Positions 1 through 11,453 are shown, counted from the stretch's first letter. The stretch: 64,000 nt of DNA from Gongronella butleri (GCA_025201375.1 JAIWZP010000092.1:1-64000); one strand, 5' to 3'. Notes: a model not told the origin generated them from the sequence alone. Numbers and translations: made by a program.

Positions 1-1578
1 TATTGCGAAAGCCCTCTTAATCTGGAACGATGCCTGGAATATCTTAGGCGCAGTGGGCGATACGATGTGGATAAAATGGAGGACTGCGCGTATGGCAGTA
101 CCGAAATAAGGCGTATCCTCAAACACGGCTATTTTGTCAAAGATTTTGCTGTTTTCAGGCGCATGCCAGCCGGCATTGTGCAAAACTTGTGGCGTTTGCC
201 GCGTTTTGAAATGAACATGTTGCGGGTGCTCGATTTGTGCCCGCCCACTGTCTACCACGACAACAACATCCGCCTGAAGATGACTGACTTGCTCACGTTG
301 CAAAAGAACTATCCGTCGAGTCTTGAAACATTGCGATTCACGCTGCGCGGCGGCAGTCTTGTGCTACCCACCGCATTCATGGACGCGTCGCGTATCAAAT
401 CGCCTGAGGAAGAAGTCTATTACAAGCACTATCCCGGCCACGACAGCAATTGCGACGCATGTGTCAATCCCTGGCGGTCCATCAAGACGTTGGCGATTTT
501 CATCGACCCACACGGTACGCATGCCGGCGAGCTTCCCTTGCTGACGGCCTACATCATGCTCAAATTCCTCGATCTCCGTGAATTGGAGGTCCAAACGTCA
601 TACAAATCATATGTGCGCTTGTCGGGCAGCCCAAACATCGACGACGACAATCCATGGCGCAATTTGGTGGACCCGGCCGACCATTTACTCTTGCAACAGC
701 TCCATACGCTCAAATTGGACCACCCCTACGCGTCCCTGATCTTTTTTGCCTTGCATGAATTCATGGATATGGGCTTCACTAGTCAATACTCTGGTACGAT
801 GCCGTTGAGGAACTTGAACGTCACGGCACACGATGGCTTTTGCAACATGTTTTACTTGTGCTTTTTTGTGTATTATTCGAATTTGCGCTCGCTTTTGATT
901 CAAAGCTATCTCATGGACGACTCGCACTATATCTGCACCTGGGAGGAGCGCTATTTGTTTCATACTCGCGAGCCGCGGCCTAGTTATGCGTCACTGACGC
1001 ATGTTCATTTTGATTACGGCTTCAATTCCGACGCGATGGTCATGGTCTCGGAGCGGTGTGCAAACCTGAAGATTCTCAGCCTTGAATGGGCTGGTTGGCG
1101 GGCGCTTCCTGATAATAACCATGGAGAAGAAATTGAAGAAGCATTCCGTCTCAGCGCAAGCCTTCGCAGGTTGCAGGCGTACAGTCGCCGTGAGGACAAG
1201 CTGGGCTGGATCCCGTTCATGTATTCGACGCGCTTGGAGCAGATTCACGTGGACACACGGCTATTTTTTTCGAATGCACCATTTATCGTCTATGTCCAGA
1301 TCCCGCGCCTGCGGAATCATCGTGAAAAATCGCGTAACAAGACCCCTGGTGCGCTTTCGTTGCTTGCGTGGTACCACGACGAGAACCATCAAGCTCATCT
1401 TGTGCCTAATCCAGCGTTGGTCCTTAATCGACTAAGCCGGAACGAAGATTTCGATCGTAAAAGCAATGATTCTAATGTAAAAGCGCAAGCCTACGCAAGC
1501 ACGCATGACATTATGGTTATTTTTGCACCGTCAGTACCACATCGCTTTCTTTTGGATGGGAAGGAGCTGCCATTGTAG
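1..1578 (+). CDS. LRR/F-box-like protein, 5'-truncated by window edge
   Basis: The frame is open from base 1 and ends with TAG at 1576-1578, so at least 525 codons are present and the N-terminus lies outside the window. No intron is needed. The protein has the loose, repeated leucine-rich texture (LRVLDLC, LETLRFTL, LRELEVQ, LHTLKLDH, LRNLNV, LKILSLEW, LRRLQAY) typical of the C-terminal part of fungal F-box/LRR proteins, which bring substrates to SCF ubiquitin ligases. The F-box itself is not visible here and would lie upstream. Its style is like the complete F-box gene at 28834-30639, and both have a 'VD..FF' segment near the C-terminus. The family call rests on texture and that resemblance, not on a catalytic motif. 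Confidence 0.55.
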   Translation, partial: YCESPLNLERCLEYLRRSGRYDVDKMEDCAYGSTEIRRILKHGYFVKDFAVFRRMPAGIVQNLWRLPRFEMNMLRVLDLCPPTVYHDNNIRLKMTDLLTLQKNYPSSLETLRFTLRGGSLVLPTAFMDASRIKSPEEEVYYKHYPGHDSNCDACVNPWRSIKTLAIFIDPHGTHAGELPLLTAYIMLKFLDLRELEVQTSYKSYVRLSGSPNIDDDNPWRNLVDPADHLLLQQLHTLKLDHPYASLIFFALHEFMDMGFTSQYSGTMPLRNLNVTAHDGFCNMFYLCFFVYYSNLRSLLIQSYLMDDSHYICTWEERYLFHTREPRPSYASLTHVHFDYGFNSDAMVMVSERCANLKILSLEWAGWRALPDNNHGEEIEEAFRLSASLRRLQAYSRREDKLGWIPFMYSTRLEQIHVDTRLFFSNAPFIVYVQIPRLRNHREKSRNKTPGALSLLAWYHDENHQAHLVPNPALVLNRLSRNEDFDRKSNDSNVKAQAYASTHDIMVIFAPSVPHRFLLDGKELPL

Positions 1579-2070
1579 GCTTGTGCAGACAAACAAATAT
1601 AATAAAAATCCGTTCACTTGCAGTGTAGCGCGTTTTAACCACAAAAAATCATTGGTTTTACAGCTAAAGATCTTTTTGAAACGCGAATTGCTCACTGAGT
1701 GTCAACAAGTGTGCATCTTGGGAGGTGACAATGGATCATCCGAGCTGCACTACTCCTGGATGCATGATTTTCGTTTCAAAACAGTCGAAATGACATTTAT
1801 TTCTCACGAGCACATGGATGAAAGTCAAATTGCCAGCTTTGGAATCATTCCCTGACACGGTCCATCCTTCGTTTATGTTGAGAGCACCTTGCAAAACGCG
1901 AAACTTTTCCGCAATTTCCGTGTTCTTAATATTCATTGTGCGTGATTTGAAGTTTACATCAAGCTTGGATAGGGCTCAGCGAGTGTGCTTGTGGCGCAAT
2001 ACCTCTGGTGCACATGAAGAAGATTGAATCAAGGCTTAGCTATGCCAATTGATTCAGTCTGGCCAGAAAA

Positions 2071-2103
<33 letters not shown>

Positions 2104-2722
2104 ACATAGCCCGCCAAGAACCAGACTAATCATGATTGTGTATTTTAACCTTTTTCGTAACTTTTTCCATGCGGATTCTCTGGTATGATAGGTCAATTTG
2201 CCTCGATTCTGATGGTGCTGACGACCCATTCTATCGATGTTTCGCGATTTTTTTTAATTTTTTGAGGATTCACTCTGGCGCATGCGTCTAAATAGTCCCA
2301 GCTTTGAAGTAGACGATAGAATGTGACCGAAGCTCAATAATTGCAAGCTCATTTTTGTCCATTTACTCGAGCGATACGCGTCACGTGTGAAAATGGTGGC
2401 CACTTTCAGCAAGAATTGCGACGCGCCCGCTTTTTCAGAGCCCGCAACGCTCGGTCGTTTGCCGTCGCCTTCTCATTGGATTGGTACGGCACTAAACAAA
2501 GTAATTACGCAGCTTGCAGCAAAATACTCCATTTTCTGCAAAACACACACACAAAAAAAAAAAAAGGTAGTAGAGCAGATGCATGATTTTTATTTCTTTT
2601 TTAAATAAAAAGGCGGAGTCAAACCTAAAAGGTATCAAGCAAAAACGAGCATTGAAACAGCAGAAACGATAAAAAAAATAGGTGAAAAGGGGGTGGGGTG
2701 TGTGGATTGAGAAATGCTAAAT
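1579..2722. other. Intergenic, no gene recognised
   Basis: This stretch lies between a plus-strand and a minus-strand gene that converge. It holds a pure A run of about 30 bases near 2071-2100 and a CA/A-rich patch near 2547-2566. Short ORFs here have no protein-like composition. The A/T-rich segment around 2588-2612 probably contains the 3' end of the eIF3a transcript. Confidence 0.6.
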
Positions 2723-5700
2723 CTATCGGCGCCACTGGCCAGGCTCGCGGTCACCGGTGGAGCGATTGCCGAAGCCCGAGCCGGAGCTGCGGAAAGGTCG
2801 TCGGTCGTCAGGGCCGTCGCCAGAGCCCGTGGGGCCACCAGGGGCAGCGCCTTGGCGGTTACGCAGGGCAGGGGGCACGTAAGCGCCGCCACCACTGCTG
2901 CTGCGTGGAGGGCCCGAGCGCCAGGAGTCGCCACCGCCGGCACGGGGGCTGGGAGGGGGCATTTCGCCGCCGCCTTGGCGGGCGCGCAAGGCGGGAGGCA
3001 CGTAAGCGCCACCAGGGCGGCTGGCAGCAGGAGGCGCAGCCGCTTGCGAGCGACGCGCTTCCATCTTGGCCTCGATCTCGGCCTCGCGCTCCATCTGCTT
3101 GCGGGCGCGCTCGTCCAATTCCCTGGGAAAGTGGGGGGAAAAGAAAAAAATGGGTCAATTTGTGTCAAATGGCGTTTTTTTTTTCTCTTTTTTTTTGGGG
3201 GGGAGCATACCTTCGTTGACGTTCGCGTTCCTCCTTCTCCTTTGCGAGCTCTGCGGTGCGGCGTTCGGCGTCTTCCTTGGCCTTGCGCTCGGCCTCTTCC
3301 TTGGCCAAGCGTTCTTGTTCTTCGCGTTCGCGGATGGCGGCGAGTTCCTCGCGCTTTGCCTTCCATTGAGCGATGCGCTCTTGCTTTTCCTTCTCGATGG
3401 CAGCTTGCGCGGCCTTCTTCTTGGCATTGAGGGCGTCGATGTTGGCAGCATTGAGCTTGTCGCGGTGGGTTTCGAAATCGGCAAACATGCGGGCAAGACG
3501 CGCCTTGACCTTCATGTTGTGAGTGTGAGTCTCCTTGGCATTGGCCAATTCGGCCTTGACGGCGGCGTCGTAGAAGGCGCGGTCTTGCTTTTGTTGGCGC
3601 TCGTAGTCCTTTTCCAAAAGAGGGATTTCTTCTTTGCGGAAGGCGCGCTCGGTATGGTCCAGACGCTTGTAGATTTGCTTGAGGCGGTCCGACATCTCCT
3701 TTTGTTCCGTCTGGAGGCGGTTGACCTTGAGGTCCAACAACGCCTTGACATCCGACTTTTCGACTTCCTCGGGCTTGAGCTGCAGACCAGTCTTGGCCGA
3801 AATCTCTTCGGCAATGCGCTTGGCTTGGTCGCGCTGGATCTCCTCCTCGAGACGCTTGCGGCGCTCCTCCTCGCGGCGGCGCAGCTCTTCTTGCTGGCGC
3901 TTGCGTTCGGCCTCGGCCTTTTTGGCGGCCGCTTGCGCCTTTTCTTCCGTGGCAAGCTTCTCGAGACGAGCAACCTCGGTCTCAATGAGCTCCTTGCGAT
4001 GCTCAATGACATTCTTGCGCTCGAGAGCCGCACGGTGCTCCTTTTGCATGTTGGCAAGAGCGTCCTATGAGAAGAAAAAAGCGGAACGCGTCAGGTTTGT
4101 TTTCTTATTTTGGAAATTTTTCTCTTTTTTCTCTTTTTTTTCTTTTTTTTTTTTACCTTGACGGCGCGCTGCTTTTGTTCTTGGGCATCGGTAGCGACGG
4201 TGGGATCGATCATCTGCAAAGCAGCATTGAGATTGACGGCAAGGCGCGAAAGCTGGGTGCGCATGAGGTCAGAGGGCGAGGATTGCAATTGACTGCCCTC
4301 GGTGACGGTGCCCTTGGGGGCGGCAAAGAGATCGGTCTCGAACGTGAGACTCTGGGACGCGTGGTCGATGCGGATGTTGAGTTCGCCGCGCTTGCAGCCG
4401 TTCATGATGAACTTTTCAATGGTGGCGGCGTCGTAGCTAAAGGGAGCAGGGAAGCTGGCCAATTGCAAGACGAATTCGAGCTTGACGGTGGTGTAGACCT
4501 GGGACAATTGCTGCAAGAGGCGGGTGAGGATGACCTGGTGCAAGGGGCGCACATACAGGCTCATTTCCTTGTCCTCGGCAAGTTTGGTCATGATGGGGTT
4601 GATCTTTTTGCAGATGGACAGAGGGTGGAATTGGACCTCGAGGATGTTGTACAAGTCACGGATTTCGGGGCGGACGCGCGACAGGATGTTCTTATTGAGA
4701 GCCTCCTTGAGCAGGCCCGTGCGCGTGGGAGGCGCGGCAAGACCCATCAAGTTGGAAAGACGCGTGTGCTTTTGAATGCGATACTCATCGGCCTCGAGAT
4801 AGCCAGGGCGCGTCTTGGTGGTGGTGATGATGGGGATGGCGAGAGCAGAAAGAAGCACAATGGACGCCATGCGCGAATGGTCCTCCTCGGAGATGTTCTT
4901 TTGGATGCTGCGTGCCAAATTCGAGTACTTGTTCCATGCCGTCGAGTGGAACAGGTAGTCTTCGCTGACCATGAAGATCTTGGTCAGGTGGTGGTAGTAA
5001 TTGGCAAGCATCTCGAGCTTGGGAGGGCGCTTGGACGACGTGAGCAAATTGTAAATATCCTCCACCGACTTGAAGGCCTCTTGCCACAATTCGAGCTCGG
5101 CAGCCGCATTGAGCTGGTTGAAGCGCACTTCAAGGTACTGCTGCAGCGTGTCGGGGTCGTTGAGGTTGATCGAATGGGGCTGGTGAGAGTATTTCGACAC
5201 ATTTTGGAAGTGGTTGCGCAAAATCTCGCAAAGACGACGGAATTCGGTCTTGCGGCTGTACACAAGACAGAATTGAAGCGCCTTGTTCGTCACTTGGTGG
5301 TACAGCGTCTCGAGGCGCGCATTGTTGCGCAAAATGTCGAGCACCGTGCGGTACACTTCCCACAAAAACTTGAGCCAAGGCGTCACAACAGCGCGGTCCG
5401 TGCGGTCCTTGCTTTGCTCGCCGCTCACCGTGCTGAGCATCACAGACTCGGGTGTCTCGGACGCCTCCAAATCGTCCACATCAACGGCAATCTGGTCAGC
5501 CTTGGCGCGTGCCTCAGCCACCTTTTGCTCGGAAAGCTGTAGCAATTTCGTGATCACCGTCTAAAGAAAAAAAAAACACAAAAATAAAACAAAAAACATA
5601 ATACGTCAGCAACATAGGCAAAAAAAAAATTGGGAAAAACGAAGCGCTTTGCAACTAAAATGGAGCCAAATGAATGATTTCAAGGCATACCTCGATGGAA

Positions 5701-6118
5701 TTGACGCTGGTGTTTTGCGCAATGTTGCGGTATTGGTGCAAGCCTTCCTTGACCATCTTGCCTTGACGCAAGTTGACGCAAAGCTCGACGTACTTGAGCA
5801 TCATGGGCTCCATGAGGGTGAGAGGGTTGTTGCGCGAGCGCTTGGACAAGATGACCTCGTTCAATGCTTGCAACGCGGGTCCCTCTTGGCCGAGAGCAAT
5901 GAGTTCTATGAAAAAACAAGTCAGGCGAGTGAGTCCGAGATCGATCAAGGCGGGGCGGATGGACGCCATGACGTCGTCGTTTTGTCGCTTTTCGCGCCAG
6001 TGGTCGTCCATCCATCCATCCCCATCCATCCATCGTCATCCCTCCATCGCGGCGCTGTCATCGTACCTTCAGCCCGCTTCAAAGCATTGTCGGGTTTCAC
6101 TGCGTAGTAAGGAGCCAT
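2723..6118 (-). CDS. TIF32: Translation initiation factor eIF3 subunit a (eIF3a/Tif32)
   Basis: Scaffold subunit of eIF3, which binds the 40S subunit and organises the 43S/48S initiation complex. Five exons: 6118-6067, 5905-5691, 5560-4157, 4064-3211, 3122-2723. All junctions are GT-AG and in phase, giving 974 aa (yeast Tif32 is 964). The N-terminus MAPYYAVKPDNALKRAEEL is characteristic of the family. Exon 3 carries the helical/PCI half (around residues 100-550). Exon 4 is the highly charged coiled-coil or spectrin-like part, rich in REEERRKRLEEE-type sequence. The last exon is Gly/Pro/Arg-rich with two copies of GGAYVPPALR. Divergent from the TMEM256 gene. Intron 1 (6066-5906) carries a TGGA tetranucleotide tract on the sense strand. 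A long ORF on the opposite strand (4067-5542) is its antisense shadow. Confidence 0.95.
6007..6049 (-). repeat. (TGGA)n tetranucleotide tract in eIF3a intron 1
   Basis: The plus strand shows a run of tccatccatcc units, read as GGATGGATGG on the transcript strand. It lies inside the first intron of eIF3a. Similar tracts, also on the sense strand, occur in the first introns of the eS12 and uL23 genes in this window. Confidence 0.8.
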
Positions 6119-6683
6119 GTTGGAATGGAGATCGTTTCGTACACAGGCGTGGTATCGGGCAAGAAGAGCGATAGTCGTAATAGAAGAAGAAAAAGTGCAG
6201 GTGGCGCCCGACATTTTCTATGTCCGCTCGCTTTTCAATTCCCGCCTTTTGTGCAACCGTTTCCCTTTTTTTGCTTTTTTTTTTTTTGTGAAAGCCCTCC
6301 CTAGCCCCCTCCCCCACGATCTCGTCATTGGAAAGCGCCGTGCCATGGCATGCTTTATCCGAAAACTCGTCCATTGAAACGTCACAAAGAGAGAGAATAA
6401 AAAAACAGGGAAAAAGTTTTGAATTTTGCAAGAATATTGTAAAAGCTCTGGCGCGAGCCACTCTCGCATGCGACTAGCATCCTTACTTGCTGACTACTGC
6501 GGCGACGATCAGGGCGCGCGTGTTCGGCCAGACATGGATGAAGAAATGCTGGTCATTCCACCAGAATTGGAACGCCGGCTGAAAGAAAAAAAAAAAAAAA
6601 AAAAGCGGAATCCATGTCCTGAACTCTCTATCTCTTTTTTTCTTCCTCCACACGCACACACACACACACACACGCATACAACA
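6119..6683. promoter_or_regulatory. Shared divergent promoter region, eIF3a / TMEM256-like
   Basis: 565 bp separate the two start codons. The segment contains T runs, an A run near 6582-6603, and a CA dinucleotide tract (about 6649-6680) directly upstream of the TMEM256-like start. I cannot identify a TATA box with confidence for either gene. Role inferred from position. Confidence 0.5.
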
Positions 6684-7214
6684 ATGTCCTCTCCTCTCTA
6701 TTGGAAAGCTGCAAGCATTATGGGTAAGCGGTTGGAACGCGTGTTTCGCCTGTTTGCCGGTATTTGACGCGTCGACGGCCACTTTGCGTCTTTTTTTATT
6801 CTTCTTCTCAGGTGCGACGGGCGTTGGTCTCACTGCTTTTGGCGCTCATGGCCTCGGCAAGTACGTGAACAATGACGCCACCAAGCTCAAGGTAGGCATA
6901 AAAGAAAACGGACACAATGGCTTTGTCTAGTGACACGTCGTGTCATTTGCTTGCAAATTTTTAAAAAGAACTGGTCCATGGCTGCCCACTTTCAGCTGCT
7001 TGGCTCCGTGACGCTGCTTGTGCTGTCGTCCATCCCGCCCTCGGTGCGTCGCATCCACCCCGCAGCGATGCCATTGATTCTCAGCGGCACCGCGTGCTTC
7101 AGCGGCACCATCTACCTCCTGACTCTCAAGCGCGAGCAATTCCGTGCCCTTGGCCCCGTCACGCCTCTCGGTGGCCTTTTGCTCATCGGCGGCTGGGCCT
7201 CCCTTTTGCTCTAA
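6684..7214 (+). CDS. TMEM256/DUF423 family small membrane protein
   Basis: Three exons, 6684-6723, 6812-6891 and 6969-7214, give 121 aa, close to the roughly 110-125 aa usual for this family. After a short N-terminus (MSSPLYWKAASIMGATGVG) comes the family signature GLTAFGAHGLGKY. This is followed by a second segment (WSMAAHFQLLGSVTLLVLSS) and further hydrophobic helices ending in LLLIGGWASLLL, so three or four membrane spans are likely. The family's biochemical role is unknown; members are reported in mitochondrial or bacterial membranes. The start is the first ATG after the CA tract. Intron 1 contains TTTGACGCG, a probable branch site. An AATAAA at 7230-7235 follows the stop. Convergent with the ICT1-like gene, stops 86 bp apart. 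Confidence 0.85.
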
Positions 7215-7229
7215 CACCGCCAATCGCGC

Positions 7230-7235
7230 AATAAA
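7230..7235 (+). terminator. Polyadenylation signal of the TMEM256-like gene
   Basis: A canonical AATAAA lies 16 bases after the TAA stop, inside the 86-bp gap to the convergent ICT1-like gene. The two 3' UTRs therefore very likely overlap. Confidence 0.6.
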
Positions 7236-7300
7236 TGGACAATTTTATGCATTATGATAAAAAATGACAGAGAAAATACAGCATAATGGGGAACAATTGA

Positions 7301-8016
7301 TCAAAAGTCGCTACCCTTGGACCGCCGCCCTGCCTTTTTTTGCCCGTGCTGTCGCTTCAAGTCCTTGCGCTTGACATTTTCGACGTTTTGCCTAAAATGC
7401 GAAAAAAAAAAAGCACGCGTCAGGCCCAAAAAAATTGAGCGTCTGCTTTTTTTGTACCTCTTTTCAAGACGCGCTAGGGACGCCGGATCGGCGGGTCGGG
7501 GGACAGCCACCGCTTGTTTGATGGCTTGCACCAACTTGTCATAACAATCTTGCACATTTTTTCCTTGCGACCGTGTGCGCATAGACGTCACCTGCAAATC
7601 ACCTGCCTTGGTCATCAATGGTGAGGTCTTTCAATAAAATAAAAAAAAAGGTAAGAAACAGAAGAATTGAGCGTGTTGTGTTCATTTTCGCGTACTTTAA
7701 GCCTTTCACGCGCGTGCTCGGGTATCCATGTTGCTTGCTGCAGGTGTAACCGCATATCCACCTTGGTGCTAACTATAAAAAAATGAGTGCTTAAGTGGTC
7801 TGGTGGATCCCTTATGGACGACAACACCCTATTGTTACCTTTGTTGACGTTTTGGCCACCTGGGCCGCTGCTTCTGCTGAATGTGATTGAGACCTGCTCG
7901 GTGGGAATGGCCTTCTTGTCGAATCGCGCGATCCACTGTTCGGCCTTTTCATAGCCAAACGACCTACCGGTTGAATACAACCGTCTACAACTACACCGAA
8001 GCGCAGAAAAGATCAT
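7301..8016 (-). CDS. ICT1/Pth4-type mitochondrial peptidyl-tRNA hydrolase (ribosome rescue)
   Basis: A class-I release-factor-like protein expected to hydrolyse peptidyl-tRNA on stalled mitochondrial ribosomes. Four exons, 8016-7839, 7772-7696, 7627-7458 and 7391-7301, give 171 aa. The key motif is SSGPGGQNVNKVSTKVDMR, which holds the catalytic GGQ; it is split by intron 1 exactly as phase predicts. The N-terminus (MIFSALRCSCRRLYSTGRS) is basic and lacks acidic residues, like a mitochondrial presequence. The C-terminus is a Lys/Arg-rich tail (KRKDLKRQHGQKKAGRRSKG), as in ICT1/ArfB proteins, where it enters the mRNA channel. There is no codon-recognition domain, which separates it from RF1-type release factors. 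Confidence 0.9.
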
Positions 8017-8509
8017 GAAGAGAATAAAAAAAACACGTCAATTGAGCAACGGGCGTTGGAACAACGTGACGGCAAGCCGTGCCCTGAATATCATGCATTT
8101 TTCATGCTCCGTTCTTCTCCGCTCGACGCTTGCCCAGGCCCCATTCGCCCCAAATGATGATTTTATCGCAAGATAATGATAAATTTTTGGCGCAGAGGTC
8201 GAAACCAGTGTTATTTCGGTGCTCGCGTCGTTGCTCGTTGCAGAACTCCTTCATCCATGAGGCGCATATTTCGTCGTTCTTCGTTCAAGAGAGTTTTGAA
8301 ATGCAAAAAGTCAAACATGCCCGATAAACCGCGTAAACCGATAACACTGCATGTCTGTATGGGTCTATGGAATGCCGATGGCGTGGTCTCTTACCTAGCC
8401 ATCTAGTGCTGACTGCTGAGTAAATGAAATCGGTCAGAATAGGTGCGAGCCAAAATGAAGCGCGTTTCCGTTCTGGAAAACGATATTGCCTCATCATTGC
8501 GTGTATTAT

Positions 8510-8640
8510 TCTATCATATGATACTGTACGGATTTTGCTTAGCCTCCATAATTTTTTTACAACCTACTAACTGCACGTATCATATGTAATACGTACAGTA
8601 TCATACAGTACTTGCCCGCTATCATAAAACGATAAAAGTA
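8510..8640. repeat. Cluster of degenerate GTATCATACAGTA palindromes
   Basis: Several half-sites of the form TGATACTGTA / TACAGTATCA occur here in both orientations, around a short AT-rich spacer. The same motif recurs at 10035-10335, 10585-10680, 36270-36780, 37150, 37300 and 40540-40900, always outside genes. Confidence 0.6.
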
Positions 8641-9104
8641 TGTACGACTTTAATGGGGAAAAGAAAGATGAGAGGGAAGAGAAAGAGAGACTAAGGGAAG
8701 ACGAGCTTAAATACCTATCATAAAGGGGAATGGATGATTCAGGGTCAGACATTCAGCTGTGTGGCGAGCAGATGACCGGAGTCTTGGGCTGTGCAAGCAA
8801 AGGGTCCGATCATGGGAATCAATGCATTGCATCATTGGGCACCCTTTGCATCCACCAGCAGCGCGTCATGCTACTACGTACACAAAAAAGGGGCAATGTG
8901 AGTGCTAGTGAGCGTCACACGTACTGCAGGTACTGTAGCCGCAGCACATGCTGCTGATGCTGTGCTTTACGCACTAATATGGAGCGTGTATGTGCTAGGA
9001 AAGCAAGATGTCATGGAGCCTTGTGTGCGACCGAGAGTGAATCTTGGCTGTGATGATCATCTCTGCTGCCTTGCATGCGCTACCGTAATGATCCATGTCA
9101 AGAT

Positions 9105-9705
9105 TGATAAATGCCAAAAAACCTCTATTTGTACCATTTTGCATTCATTTCGCCATCTGTTTGGTTGACCCCTCTCAAAAGTAGCCGCATCGCATTCAGC
9201 GCTAAATTTGCAACAAAAAAGCTTAAACCACCAAAGCGCTACGACCACTTTTGAAAAATTCAGGGGTCACTCAGGGGTCACACTTTTCAATCTCAGAAAA
9301 TGTCAAATTTGGGGAATTTCGAACTCCGAGTGATCAATGCATCCCAGGCAGGTAACTCCGACAATTTGCTATTGGCTGACAAAATGGCAGGTCGCCTCAA
9401 AACTAAGAAAAATGCCCAATAAGAGTGACGCATGAATGGCGATCGACTGAGAAAATTGCCTACTTTGAGCAAGATTTTTTGCAAAAATTTAAGGTTTGGC
9501 ATTTCCAAATTAAGGTGTGGATTGCATGGAATTTTTATTTTTTTATTTTTTTTACTTTTTATGATATTTTGCACATTTGTCTGCGCTGAGTGGGCCGCAG
9601 GCTGGTGAAATGACCGATGCAAAATGTTAAAATCCAAGCTAGCGCGCCGCAAGTCATCCCATTAGATGCTTTGGACCCCTATTTGTTAGTAAAACTGGAA
9701 TAAAT
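9105..9705 (+). repeat. Dispersed repeat R1, copy 1 (about 600 bp)
   Basis: Aligns by eye over its full length with 38690-39330 in the same orientation. It shares long near-identical blocks, for example 'ttgaaaaattcaggggtcac' and the block around 'gaactccgagtgatcaatgc'. A decayed third copy begins at 36855. No terminal inverted repeats or target-site duplications are obvious. A minus-strand ORF (9293-9652) has a counterpart in copy 2 (both contain LHRSFH and FLSRSPFMRHS), but it matches no family I know. Confidence 0.8.
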
Positions 9706-9714
9706 ATCAAAGGT

Positions 9715-9850
9715 TTATTAGACTGTTGTCGAGCAAAGAGCGATCAAAGATTTTGATGGAAAAGTTAATTTTCTCTGCGAGTTTTAGCCATCCATCTATG
9801 AAACTGGTCTCATTCGTGGATAGAAATCCAACAGCCGCTTACGACACGTC
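9715..9850 (+). repeat. Dispersed repeat R2, copy 1
   Basis: About 135 bp directly after R1, strongly similar to 40380-40520 (shared block 'ttttctctgcgagttttagc' and the following 'gaaactggtctcattcg'). On the minus strand both encode FIDGWLKLAEKI followed by IKIFDR. In this copy the upstream frame is broken; in the other it is open for 161 codons. Confidence 0.7.
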
Positions 9851-10034
9851 ATCAAAAGCGTCACGGGTCTTTTCGCTGTCAAGAAAATGAAATTTAAAAA
9901 TAAATCGAATGCTTGATCGGATTTTTCAAGCGTGCAAAAGTCATGATGAATTTGATGATGCATCGGGCGAAAAAACATTCCAGAAAGGCCAGGGCACCAC
10001 CACCAGAACCCTCGCTCCTTTTTCGAGCTACTGT

Positions 10035-10335
10035 ACCGTAGTATGTTGATACTATCAAACTGTATCATACTGTACTGTACAACGCATGAAGTTTTGTTTT
10101 ACAGTATTGCAATCGAAGAAAAATTGGCCAAGACAGTGGAGCCAAATTGTGAAAATGTCGATATTTTGCTTGGATTCATCTTCATACTGTATTAAGGGAT
10201 ACAGTATTACGATATCATCTGCGCAACGAGCAATTGATGATATCGGGTTTTATAGTATTTCAATGTCTTTTTAAAAAGTGCGCAGCAGAAATACTGTACA
10301 GTACAGTACAGTACGTAGTATTCTATGTAGTATCA
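10035..10335. repeat. TACTGTATGATAC palindrome cluster
   Basis: At least six half-sites of ATACTGTA / TACAGTAT type occur in 300 bp, including a run of GTACAGTACAGTACAGTAC at about 10296-10314. Same motif as at 8510-8640 and 36270-36780. Confidence 0.6.
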
Positions 10336-10784
10336 TTTCGCAAAGGTTTGGGCTTTGGGGAGTCGATCCAATTTCAAGGTGTGTATCATATGTTCATAGT
10401 TTTTAATAATTGATGGATTGGTGAAAATCCTTGAAAAATTGCCAAAATTTCAAAATTGGCGACAACTCGGCTACCACCCTCCTGGCCTCTGGTTTTTAAT
10501 GATTTTTGAAAAATACGTAAACTCGCGAAAATGATCAAATGGCACTGCTTTGGCAATGATGATCCGGCCCTTACTTTTTTTGTATCATACTGTATGGTGC
10601 AGGCTGCAGGCGTTCATTCTGTTTGAATTTGCACAATTTCGTGAAGAAATTGGTCATTGCATCGATACAGAAATACTGTAGCCTGATCGACCTCCAGTTT
10701 GTACGATAATTTTTTCCTGGAAAAAGAGGCGCGAATCGTCCACGTGGTAAAATTTCGTGGTGATTGATGAAGCACGTCCATTGC

Positions 10785-11065
10785 CTGCTGGTTGTCGCGA
10801 AAAACGCGAAAATAAGCAAATTTTCTCCCCAAGGGAAACTCATCATAACGGGCATTGGCCACGACGCCTTGAAAGTCGGCTCATCAGAAAGAGCAGACGC
10901 TAAGGCGTACGTGTGTGTCCGTGATCGGTGAAAAAAGATGATTTTTGGCAAAACTACAGTAACGCGTGCCAAAGAGGATTATGATTTTTGACGCGTCTCA
11001 AAAGCGTGTCAGCTTGGCATTTTCTGCTCGAGTTTTTGCACTGAATTCATGCATCTGGACAGCGT
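10785..11065 (+). repeat. Dispersed repeat R3, copy 1 (partial)
   Basis: Similar by eye to the middle of 21340-22045 and 54640-55330, same orientation. Shared blocks include GGTTGTCGCG, GCGCCTTGAAAG-type sequence (ACGCCTTGAAAG here), TCAGAAAGAGCA, TTTTTGGCAAAACTA and a TTTTGACGCGTC half-palindrome followed by a GCGTGTC-type half. Only the central 280 bp is present in this copy. Confidence 0.7.
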
Positions 11066-11178
11066 ACGTAACAAAGTCGCCCGAGTGGTCAAAAATACAA
11101 TGCCTGAGCGCGCTTGGCATGTTTGGTGCCGCGTTGGCACGAGGGGAATGCGTGCACCATCGTGCGCAGCGTGATTTC

Positions 11179-11179
<1 letters not shown>

Positions 11180-11224
<45 letters not shown>
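11180..11224. repeat. Homopolymer A run (about 44 bases)
   Basis: The longest pure A run in the window, ending in a purine-rich AG tail. It lies downstream of the PAB1 stop, at the edge of the R3 fragment. It may be a retroposed poly(A) tail or simple slippage; sequence alone does not decide. Confidence 0.8.
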
Positions 11225-11229
<5 letters not shown>

Positions 11230-11453
11230 AGAAAGAAAGGAAGGCACGCACTCTCGGCTCCACGCACACATCAACACGATCGACAACTAGACAATTAGGA
11301 CAAAAAAGGCAGATTGGTTTGAACAAAAACAATGATATTTTTACTTCAAATATGATAAGAACACACAGTTAGAATGAAATAAGGAAGGATTGGATGAGCT
11401 TGGTGCGGCCCATTTTTTTCCTTCCAGACTTTTCCCGGGTTTCCATTCCTTTT

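Larger units (their letters stand above)
8017..11453. other. Gene-free repeat island
   Basis: 3.4 kb between the ICT1-like start and the PAB1 stop without a believable gene. It contains degenerate TACTGTATGATAC palindromes, one copy each of three dispersed repeats (R1, R2, R3, annotated separately) and a long A run. The short ORFs found here follow the repeats, not any protein family I recognise. Confidence 0.7.

Noticed and set aside
4067..5542. 491-codon plus-strand ORF over eIF3a
   Set aside because: Antisense shadow: the minus strand gives a full eIF3a with family motifs and matching splice phases; the plus-strand frame is a Gly/Val/Leu-rich mirror of its codon bias.
6649..6680. CA repeat as a novel element
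   Set aside because: Ordinary dinucleotide microsatellite.
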